Of a stretch of DNA of 34,085 nucleotides, positions 1 to 12,000 are shown piece after piece. Under the pieces are notes generated by a model that did no database searches, had not been told where the DNA came from, and saw only the letters and a list, made by a program, of their open reading frames with translations. Positions within the stretch are counted from its first letter, which is position 1; the number at the start of each line of letters is the position of its first letter. The translations under genes were made by a program, and so were the position numbers. The stretch is from Bacteroidota bacterium. Lineage in GTDB: Bacteria; Bacteroidota; Bacteroidia; UBA7662; JAIXUI01. Location: the NCBI GenBank assembly GCA_027484125.1, contig JAIXUI010000141.1:1-34085 (forward strand), written 5' to 3'.

Positions 1-1
1 T

Positions 2-3000
2 ACTACCACTACCATGTCTTTCTCTTGGACTGATAACGCAGTTTCAGCTCCTTTAGAAACCGGATATGCCATCTATCGTTCTGATGATGGTGGTACTACG
101 TATAACTACGTCGCCAACATGCCGGCTAATGCCACCAATTACACAGACATCGGCTTGCTCTCTGGTACTACTTACCTGTACAGAATCTATGCTGTCAATG
201 AAGGACAGTTTTCTTCTGCCTTTGCAGCTGTTTCAGGTTCTACTATATCTGCTCCTACTGTTACCTCTGTGGGTAGCGGAAACTGGAATTCTCCTGCTAC
301 TTGGTCAACCAATACGGTTCCTGCTGCGTCACAAAATGTAGTGATTGCTTCAGGTCATACGGTTACGATTAACAGCTTGTCTGCAACTTGTAACAACTTA
401 ACGGTAGATGGAACTCTTCGTTATGATAATGTTTCTAACTCAGCACTTGATGTTGTGAACAATGTGACTGTTTCTGCTTCAGGTAATTTTAACTTTGGTG
501 CTGGGGTAACGCTCACACACACCTTGAGAATTGGTGGCACAAGTGCTAATCCAAACGGACTTCAGTCAAATGGAAATCTGACCGTAAATGGAACATTCGA
601 TATGAGTGGTTCTTCTACGGTTAACGTTATTTTTGGCGGTACTTTCAACAGTACGGTTAGTGGTAACGGCGCTACGCTTGACTTTTCTACTGTAACCGTT
701 AATAAAGGCTCTTCCAATGTTGCGATTGTTGACATGGCACGCCCATTTACGGTTAATGGTGCGAACACTTCAGGATTCCTGTCTTTAGTAAACGGAACAT
801 TTAAAATCTCAGGTTCTTTTGCACAATCGAACCCGATTTTTTCTACTATCGCTTACGTAATTCCTGCCAATGCCGGTTTCTGGTTAGATAACGCCAACTT
901 TACCGTTACAGGTCAAGCTGGTTCAGCCGGTAATCAATTAGGTCTTCTTAGACTTTCTTCTGGAACTTTCAACGTTGGTACAGCTGCAGATCACCACTTG
1001 TTGTTTAGCACAGGTGCTACCTTCATCATCGACGGTGCCGCTGCAACCCTTAACGTGGCAGGTGCGTTTGGTTATCCTGCTACAACCTTGGCCTTTAATT
1101 ATACCCAATCTGCGGGTAACATCAACGTAGCGACTTTAGGTAACTCTTCTGCGAACCCTTCGTTTGCACTATCCAGTGCGGGTATCATTGCGAATATTAC
1201 AGGTGGTACTGTTACCATCGTTCGTAGAGCGATGACTACTGGTGTTTCTCCAACTCCTTTAACTGACTATTGGGTTGGACTTTTTGGTGCAGGATTCCTC
1301 AACATGACGGGTGGAAATCTTCGTCTTGGAAATGGAAGCACTCCAACTCCTAATAGCTTCATTACGGTTAATAACGTAGTAAGTGGAGGTACAGGTTATG
1401 CAATTGGTCAGGTACTTACAGTGTCTGGAGGTAGTTTTACCACAGCTGCCACCGTTACGGTTACCAGCATTGGAGCTGGTGGTGTAATTACCCAGGCCAT
1501 GGTAAACAACCCCGGGGTTTACACTTCACTCCCAACCGGAAATATAACCTTAACTGGCGGTACAGGCTCTGGAGCTGTGGTAACCCTTGGTTCTGGTACT
1601 CCTTTCAGAGTTCGCGGAGATGTTTTTAATCTTGACATTGATAACGCTAACACGAATAAATCAGCAGTCCTCCTAACTACCCTTGTAGTAAGAGGTACTG
1701 CTTTAGTTAGCCCCAACACATGCTTAAGTTTGAATGGCTTTGTGTTATTATATAGAGGTGCTTTGTTGGAGAATAATGGTGTTATTGACGCATTTCCAGC
1801 CGGAAGCTCATTCAGCTTTTCTGGTCTTGTGCCTCAGACATATTCTGGTACTGGATTTAACTCACCAGCTGCTGCTTTTGGTATGCAGAATCCAAGTGGT
1901 TTAACTTTAAATGCACCAATACGTTCTCAAAGAATCAATTTCTTTGAAGGGTCAATCAATAATTCTGTTTTAAATAATATCATTTTCGGAACGGGTTCTA
2001 CCACTGTAGTTGTTCAGTATGGTAACTCAGGCGCACCAACTGTTTCTGGAAATTTTGCCACTACTCCGGCTTTCAATGTTGGAACTGCACTTTATGCAGT
2101 TTTAATTGCTCAGGAAACCCAACAGCACATCACTGGTCCTGAAATTCCAACTACTACAGCTAACGGAGTTTGGGCTAGAACCATCAATTTCTTTTCCTTA
2201 ACCAATAATTTCGGAATGAAGATTGTTGGAGGCGATTTGATCATTGGTGACGGCTCTGGAAGTTTAACTACTGCACCTAGCCTCACATTAGGGGGTGGAA
2301 ACGTGGACTTAAATGGAAACAACCTGGTCATTGGTTCTTCCACTGCTGTTCCCGGCTCACTTGCTTATACCTCAGGTTTAGTGGTAGGTTCTGGAAGTAT
2401 GACTCGCTGGTACAACGGTACGGTTAAGTCAGCAGCCTCGGTAGATGGTCTTTTCCCAATGGGAGCAAATACCAACAACCGAAGCATTTTGATTAACCCT
2501 GCTACCTCACTTAGCAGTGGGGGTACTGTTTCAGTAACTGTCAACTCTGCTGGTGGTTTAACACCAATGACTTCCTTCAATGAAGTTTCTGGAGTATCAG
2601 GATTTGTAAACTATAACAACATCGACACACGTTCCAATTCAGGTTGGGCAATTTCTACCGGAAATGGACTTGGTAACGGAAGCTGGACCATTCGTGCTAC
2701 AACCACGAATATGATTCAGTCTTTCAATGCCGGAGATTTGAGACTTGTATCCTCTACTGCTGCTAACCCAATCGGTAGATCATTAGCGAATACAGGAGCA
2801 GCTCCAAATACTCAGGTCAATAAGATTTTGACTTCTACTGCTTTATTGAATAACACCTTCCATGTTGGTACTCAAAATTCCAATGCACTTGCGGTAGTAA
2901 CAGCAATTGCCAGTGGTGACTGGGGTAATGGTGCTACTTGGAATTCAGGTACCCCCCCAACTGCTGCTGAAGCTGCTGTAATTCCTTCTGGAGTTACGGT

Positions 3001-6000
3001 TAATGTTCAAGGAGGTGGTTCATACAATGCCAGCAAATTGACTATTGATAATGGTGGTACTTTAAACTTGAATGCCAATACCCTTAACATAGGTGGTAAC
3101 GTGATATTGAATGGTACTTTCAACGTAGGTGGTGGAACGCTCAATGTAGAGGGTTCAGCTGAGGTTACTTCTGCAACACCTGTTCTTGGTGGAACAGGAT
3201 ATGCTGTAAACAATGTGGTTACAGTTACAGGAGGTTCAGGAAGCAGCGCTACTTTCCTTGTAACCTTGGTAGATGGTTCAGGTGGTATTCAATTGGTGAA
3301 TATTCTTAATCCCGGAAGCTACAATGGACTGCCCACTAACCCAGTTTCGGTAACTGGTGGTTCAGGCTCCGGTGCTACTTTTAACCTCGGTATCTCTACA
3401 ATTGCTGTTGCAGTTGGAACTACAGGTTCGTATCAGCAAACCAATGGTACTGTTGTAGTTGGTACTGCGGGTGGCCACAACAGAACCTTCCAAAACAATG
3501 GTATCACCAATGTTTCAGGTGGTTCACTTGATATCAATGGTAATGCTCAGTTTGCTCAAACAGCCAATGCATTATTTAGTCAGTTAGGTGGTAACATCAA
3601 TGTTGACCCTAACAGCGGAAGTGCTTCTACTTCTGTTCCAGAAGGTATTGATGCGGTTTCATTTGCTGCTACTCCAATCGGAGTTCAGTTGAATGGTGGT
3701 ACCATGACTATCGTTGACCCTGTTTTCTCAGGAACTGGTTTATCAATGAGCTATACGCCAACAATCACCACAAACTGCGTAGGTCATACCCTTGTTTTAG
3801 GTGGTTCATCAGGAACAAACTCAAATAACTCAGTAAACGGCTTCCGTGTAAGCGGTGGTTTGAGTTTCCGTTTGGGTAATGTAACGGTTAATGGTGGTTC
3901 GGGTTCAGGACGTTTTGTGAATCTTGGCCCTGGCACCACTCAAACCATTCTTGGAAACTTTACCATCAACTCAGGTTCTGTTTACCGTCAGGGAGCTACA
4001 AACGTGAACATTGCTGGAAATATTACCAACAATGGAACATGGTTTACTTCAAATGTTCCAACTACCGGTGGACTTGTTAACCTTTCATTCGCGGGTAGCG
4101 GAAACCCTGTTGCACAATCATTAGGAGGTACTGGTACTTTTAGAAACTCAACGCCAACTATTGCAATTGCTTCAGCAGGTACTGGATATTCTCTTGGAGA
4201 TATCTTAACTGTTTCAGGTGGCACATTCACAACTGCTGCTACCTTTAAAGTTACAGGAGTTAACCTTGGTACTATTACTGCACTTACCCTTGAAAGTCCT
4301 GGTGCATATACAGCAGAACCTTCTGGTACATTGAATTTAACAGGTGGTACTGGAACTGGAGCAACCGCTACTTTAACAGCAGGCTCCTTCATTTCAACAG
4401 GTTCTTTTGCTAGTTTAACCTTCAACAACAACTCCTATTTACAAGGAGCAACAGTTAATGTTAACAACTTGGTTGTTGCGGGAACATTGAATACAGCGGG
4501 TTCTCTTATTAACTTGGGAACCAACCACTTAACCTTAGGAACTAGCCCAACTTCGCCTGGCTCGCTTACTGCGGGAACAGGATTCTTCATTTCTACAACC
4601 GGTACGTTTACTCGTTGGGTCGGAACTGGTGCTGTAACGATTACAGCAGCAGCTGGACAATTCCCATTTGCAACTACACAAGGTTTAGACCGTACGTTCT
4701 TTATGGGACAAACCTCTGCTACAACCGGTGGAACCATCAGTGTTCGCTTTGCAGATGCTAACGGATTAGCTACCATAACCCCATCTTATACCGATGGAAC
4801 GGTTACTGTTGATAATCGTACAGCAGGTGGTTGGGTAGTTTCTACCGGAAATGGATATGCCAGTACTACCATGTCGGTGCAACTAAGAGCTGCTAGCATT
4901 TTCCAAAATGTTACCACTCCTGCTGACATGAGAGTGACAGCTGCAAACGGTATTGCTCCTGGTTCACATGGTACTACCTCTACCTTTGTTTCTGGTGTAG
5001 CTAACGTAAGCAGGACAGGTATTTCCTCTGCTTTGTTTAACAGCACCGGAACTTTCTACTTGGGTGGAAACAGCCAGAACTTCCCAGTTATCTATACAGC
5101 GATTGCTTCAGGAAACTGGAATGATGCTGCAACTTGGGATTTGAACGCGGTTCCTCCTTCAACAGCCAATGTAGTAATTGCTACACCATACAATGTTACT
5201 GCTGATGGTACTTCAGCTGCAAATGGTGTTACTGTTCAATCTAATGCTCAATTAACCTTATCAGGTGGTACCCTTGCTATTGGTCCTGCAGGCGGTGGAA
5301 ACCGTATGTTGGATGTGAGTGGTACAGTTGCAATTTCTTCTGGTACTTTGAATGTAAATGGATTTGCCAACTTCGGTAGCGGTTCTTCTTTCAACATGTC
5401 AGGTGGTAACTTCAACATTGATGGTAACTCGGGCACAGCAGCTACTAGTGTAGCATCCAACCAAAACTTGTTGAACTTCTCAGTTGGTTCAGCAGGTAAT
5501 GCAATCACTGCTACAGGGGGTACCATTACCATTGTGGACCCACATGCTAATACAGGGTTGTCTTTTGCGATTAACCGATCTAATTTATCAAATGCAAATT
5601 GTGACTTCAGTGGCACTTTGGTACGCTTTGGAGATGGTACCAGCACAACAGCTGGTGTAGCAAGCCAAGGCTTTAGTGTTGCTACTTTGTTCTCTGGAGG
5701 CATTGCAGTTCCACTTGGTAATGTTCAAGTAAATGGAGGCTCTGGCACTAACCGTTTTGTAAGTACTACAACCAGTACTGCGCAAGCCGTTGATATTACC
5801 GGTACACTTACCATCAACGCAAGTTCTGAAATGCAGATCCCTACAGGTGGTACCTTGAACATCAATGGAACCTTGACGAACAATGGAACCTTAACCTCCA
5901 TTGGAACCCTAGCAGTTAGAGCGACTGGAAATCTATCTCCTATTGCCTCTACTATTGGTGGTTCAGGAACCTTCCGTAACCTTGCGGCTTCACCTACTGC

Positions 6001-9000
6001 CAACTTTACCAACTTCATTATGAATAATGCTTCCGGTGTTACAATTAGCACCCTTAGCAATACAGGAACTGGTACAGTAAGCGGTACATTAACCATGTTA
6101 GATGGTATTATCGATTTAGGAGCTAATACCTTCACGCTTGGTACTTCAGCTTCTTCTATCGGAACGTTAACCTATACTGCCGGAAGCTTTGCTGCTTCTA
6201 CCGGCTTCTTTAGCCGTTGGGTTGGTACAGCTACTTTAACCCAAGCAGGAACCTTCCTCTTCCCATTCAGCTTTGTTGGAAATAATCGTTCAGTCAACTT
6301 TAACTTGCTTAATAGCGGTTCGTTAACTGCCGGAGGCCGAATTTCAGCTCGCCATAATGGTGCAGTTGGAAATACCAACATCACTTCCTTCACTGATAAT
6401 GGTGTATTAGTAGATCGCACCACCAACTCTTCCTGGACATTTGCTCAAAGTGGATTGAACCTCGGTACAAATTCACTGGTTCCTACTGCTTCAGTGATTG
6501 GTGTCGGTGGTTTCTCAGATGTAACAACACTTCGTTTTGTTAATGGAACGGATAATACAACAACAGGTTCTGCAGGAACAGGCACATTTGCCACTCCGGC
6601 AGTATCTCGTGCCTTCCCTAATGCAGCACTTTCTTTAGTTTTCAACAACACTACCTACCGAGTTGGTGGAAATGCTACTACTGCTACATTGGCTCCTACT
6701 ACTTTTGCAATTGCAACAGGATCTTGGGAGGATGTGAATACATGGAACACAGGAATTGTTCCTGATGCTACCAATGACGTAGTGATTACTGGTGGAACTA
6801 CAGTTACTGTGGACGCACAGGCTGCTGTATGTAACGGTATCGCTATCAATCCTAATGGTGGTTTGACGCTTTCAGGAAGCACCTTAAATGTTGCATCTAG
6901 TGCATTTAATAGTGGTAATCTTACAGTTTCCGGCGGTACGCTTAATGTAACCGGAGCGGCTGGTCTTGGACTGAACAACTTCTCTATGTCAACGTTTAGC
7001 ATGTCAAGTGGTAATGTAAATGTTGGTTCAGCAACTTCTGCTAACCGCATCTTCCATTCAGCAGGTACATTTGCTATAAGCGGTGGTAATTTGAATGTGT
7101 TTGGAACCGCCAATTTGTTTGGAGCTAATGTGAGCCAAACTGGAGGTGTTATTGCTGTAGATCCAAACAATGCCAATAATGCAGCTTCAAGTGCAACTGC
7201 TAATGTGGTTTCTTCCGCAGCAGTAGTTAGTGCAGGAACTTCTTACACTGTTGGAACTATCGTAAATGTTTCTGGTGGCGTATTTACCCAGCCAGCACAA
7301 CTTCAGGTTGCTACGCTTTCTGGAACCGGTGTTGCCACTGTAAGGGTAGTGAACCCAGGTATTTACTCCGTACTTCCTACAAACCCAGTAACTGTAACTG
7401 TTTCTTCAGGAGCTGGTTCTGGTGCAACCTTCAATCTTACTCCTGGTATCTTGACGATGGGACTTACTGTTAACACAGCTAGTAGCTTCAGCGGAGGTAC
7501 TATTCAAATTGTAGATCCTGCCATTAGCACTTCAGCTGCAGGAACAACACAAGCATTGAGAATTACTGGTGCTGCTGTTAATAACAGTGCATTTAGTGGT
7601 AGCCACACCATTCAATTTGGAAATGGTGTAAGTACTACTAGTAGCAACGGTGATGGTTTTGTTCTGGAAACTTTCGGAAATAACTCAGTACGTGTTCCTG
7701 TTAATCATGTAACCATCAGTGGTGGTAACCTTGGAAGTCGCTTCCTTTCTCCAGGTCTTTTGGGAATGAACGTTCTTGGAAATCTAACTATCTCCAATAA
7801 CAGTGAATTCAACACATTAGCATCAGGTGGAGAAGTAGTACTTGGTGGAAATATCAGTGTTGGCACAGGTGGAAACTTCACTGCTCTTCGCAATATCTCA
7901 TTAGGTAGTGGTGCTACTTATTCTGCGGTTAATGCTCAGACTATTTCCGGTCCCGGAACCTACCGCAATGCAGTATCTGGTTCTACCGGTAATCTTCGCT
8001 CTGTAACCATCAATAATGGTAATGGAATTACTCTAAGTACCCCAATTATTCTTGATGCAGCTTCTACCCTAACACTCACCAATGGAACGGTAACCACTAG
8101 TTCTACCAATACGCTGACGCTTCGCAATCCATTCACCACAGCAATCTCTGGAGGTTCTTCCAGTGCTTACATTGTGGGGCCGGTTGTAAGAAGAATGTCG
8201 GCTTCCTTAACTGGTGATTCAACTTATGCCTTCCCAGTTGGAGGTGCTGTTTATGCTCCGTTTGAGCTGGTTGCTGCAAAAACACTGAATGCTGGTACAA
8301 CAGACGTTCGTGTTGTCTTGAATGATGTGGCTCCAACCGGTAACCCTGACAATGTGGTTCTTGGCGCACTCAACAACCGTTACTGGCAAGCTTCAGTTAC
8401 TTCTTCTCCTAACTACTTCTCTAGTGCGGTAGTAAGAGTTACAGAACAAGGCCTCGGAGCCAACAATCGTTTGGCTCGCTCTTCTGTTCTAAGTGGAACT
8501 TATACCAGTATTTCATCAGCTCCTGTAACTCCGTTCACTACTATCAGTTCTGATACTGTAACTAGTCTTGGATTCTTTGCAGTTGGTAGCCTGGTCAATT
8601 GTTCAGGAACTCCAGTTGCCGGAACCGCTGCTGCGGCAAACAACTTTGTAGCTCCTGGAGGAACTACTGTGATTAGCTTAAGTGGTCAAACTGCTGCTAA
8701 TGGTATCACTTATCAGTGGCAAGAAAGTAACGATGGAGTATCTGGTTGGGTAAACGTGACTAGCGGACAAAATGGCAATACCACCGCGTACACTACCCCA
8801 GCTCTTGGTGGTACTAAATACTATCGTTGTGTTGTAAACTGTGCGTTTGGTTCTTCCTCTAACTCCAATGTGGTAGGTGTATTTGTTCCATTGAACCTAG
8901 ATTACGATGTTACTCGTCAGACTGGTCAGACTTACACTTCTATCATGAACTCTGGTGTCAACTTTAGTTGGGTTGGTACAAGCACTGATGAAGCATACAC

Positions 9001-12000
9001 TGCACCGCTAGATTTGGCAACACTTGGATTTAATTTCAATTACCAAGGAGTTCCAGTAACTCAATTGCGTGCTCAGGTTAATGGATTCTTAACCTTTAAC
9101 CCTGCTACTACTGCAGGCTTTACCAACAACTTCGCTGCTGCTGGAACTATGGGTGTGCTTGCTCCAATGTGGTTCGACTTTGTAACCTCTCCAAATAATA
9201 ACACACTTGCAGCACTTCAGAGCTCCATCAAGTATCAGCTTACTGGAACCAACAATAACCAAGTACTCACCATAGAGTGGGCCAACCTTGAGTTATTCTC
9301 GTTTTCTGGACCTAGCTTAAACTTCCAAGTGAAGCTTTATGAAGCAACCGGTGCAATCGAGTTTATCTATGGCAACATGATTGCCATGAATGGAAATGCT
9401 AATGTGGTTTATGCATATACCTCAGGTATTTCAGCATTAAACTCCACTGGTGGTGCGGGTAACTTTATTTCTCAACAACTTGAGAACGTAAACAACTTCT
9501 CGAATGCTACTTCGGTTAACAACCTGGCTATCGTGCCAAGCTGTAACACCAAAGTTACCTTTACTCCTGGTACTAACGCTGTACTACCTACAGATCCTTC
9601 TAACGCAACTCTGAACGACAACTGCTCAACTGCAACCCTATTAACAGTAGGTAATGGTGCAAATGCTGATCCTTGTATCGTTTATCGTACAACAGGTTCA
9701 ACGGTTTCTACAAGCGTTCCTAGCTGTTCTGCGAATAGCTCCAACTTACAACAACGTGACGTTTGGTATCAATTCACCTTGACCAATACTTCCAATGTTA
9801 CTGTTACTGTTGTTCCTGGTGGAAACTATGATGCAGTTCTTCAGTTAATCAGTGGTGCTTGCGGTTCTCAAACTTCTTTGAACTGTGTTAATGCTGCTGG
9901 TACTGGATTAACAGAATCTATTACTGCAACTGGTCTTACCGCTGGTACTTACTACATCCGAGTATGGGGTGCAACTGCCAACTCTACCGGTTACTTCAAC
10001 CTTGGTTTGAATGCTGTATTAACCCCTCCAGTTAATGACAACTGTTCAGGTGCTCAGGCTCTTACCCTTGGAACCTCTGTTAACTCTGGTAATACTGCAG
10101 GAGCCACTACATCAACTGGTATTACCATTCCAACTTGTGCAGTTGGTACTGCTGATGATGATGTATGGTACACCTTTACTGCCAACAGTACCTACACTCG
10201 CTTGACTGTTTCTCCAGTAGCCCCTTATAACGCAGTTGTACAAGTGATGACTGGCGCATGTAATGCACTTGCTAACTTGGTTACATGCGTAAACAACTCT
10301 GGTGCTGGTGGTGCTGAAATCTTGGATTTGACAACTGTTGCTGGTACAACTTACCGTGTACGTGTTTACCACTTCGCAAGTGGCTCTACGCCAACAACTG
10401 GATTCTCAATCCTCGCTGAAACGCCAACTGCCGCTTGTCCTGCTCTAACCTCACCATCTGATAACCTGTCGAACCTTGATCCTGCTGTAGATAATACTTT
10501 CAACTGGGCTGCTTCTGCAGGTCCTGGTACAGGAATTACCTACACTTTCCAAGTGTCAACTTCTTCCAACTTCGGCAGCATGCTTGTAAACCAATCCGGT
10601 TTATCTACACTTAGCACTACCATTACTGCAAACACTCTAGCTCAGAGTACCAATTACTTCTGGAGAGTGTTGGCGGTTAATGCAAACGGTACTTCTGCCA
10701 ACTGTACTACACGTCAGTTTGCAACTTCCGGAACATTGCCAAGCTGTGCTACAGGTTTACTTCCTGCTAATGGAGCTACCAACCAGGGAACTTCCCTTAC
10801 TCTTTCTTGGGGTATTCCTTCAGGTAATCCAACCGGTTATGATGTTTACCTAGCTACTAACCAAACCAACGTTGCTAACCAAGCTGTCTTTACTCGTGTG
10901 AGTCAGAATCAGGCTGGTAATAGCTATGTGGCTTCTGGTTTGCAAAACAACACGACCTATTTCTGGAAAGTTGTTCCACGTAACCTTGCCGGCGTAGCAA
11001 CAGGTTGTGCTACACAATCATTTACTACTATTCCAACTCCTCCAGTTAATGATGACTGTGCATCAGCGGTATCTCTCACTGTAAATGGTGCTTTGTTAAG
11101 TGGCGAAAGCTCTTCTAATGCTACTCAAACTTTAGCTCCTTGTGCTGCGGCTCAGGCGAATGATGTTTGGTATAAGTTTACAGCCAATGGTAACCGCGCT
11201 CAAGTGACGGTTGTAGGTGCTGGTGGTTTGAACGCTGTAGTTCAAGCTTTCGGCGGAAGCTGTGGCTCATTAGTGCCAGTTGCTGGTAGTTGTACTAATG
11301 CAACTGGAAACAACGGAACTGAATACATGATTGCAACTGGACTAACAGCTGGTCAAGAGTATTTCATCCGTGTTTACAATGCAAACGCTGGTACCTCTAG
11401 CGGAACTTCCTTCTCTATTAAAGTGGAGAACATCATCACTTGGAGCGGAAGCGCTTGGGTTGGTGGTACTCCAGATGCAAGCACCGGAACTACTCGAGTA
11501 CGTGTTCCTGCCGGAACTTCTGTCACTTTACCAAATGGATCTACCATCGGTGAGCTTGTCGTAGAAGGTAACGGTCAAGTAAGCGTAGGTACAGGAACTG
11601 TGACTATCAATGGTAATGTATCTTTCGTATCGACAGGTGTAACTACTTTCGGCGGAACTGGTACAATTGTTTTTGGAGGTACAGGTACTCAAACACTTTC
11701 TGGTGCAACGGTTCAGTTCAACGGAACAGTTAGAATTGCTTCAAGTTCCACTTTGTCAACAACTACTTTGATTCTCTTGAATAATGGTACCTTGATGCAT
11801 GGAACCGGTACTGCTGGCGGTGGTGGTTCTTTCACCGGAACATTACGTCAAAGAAGAGCAGGTTCTACCAATCCATTGTTGTATAATTTCTGGTCTTCCC
11901 CAATGAGTGGATCTACCATTGCTGCTTTGAACGGAAACAATAACTATTCATTCAATGCGGCTACTCAAAGCTGGACTCCTGAGATTTCATCTGCTGCAAT

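Noticed and set aside
3988-7176. Long antisense open frames across the giant gene (for example 3988-4431, 6655-7176)
   Set aside because: They are low-complexity Val/Pro/Leu-rich mirrors of Gly/Thr/Asn codons, with no domain, start context or promoter. They are shadows of the sense frame.
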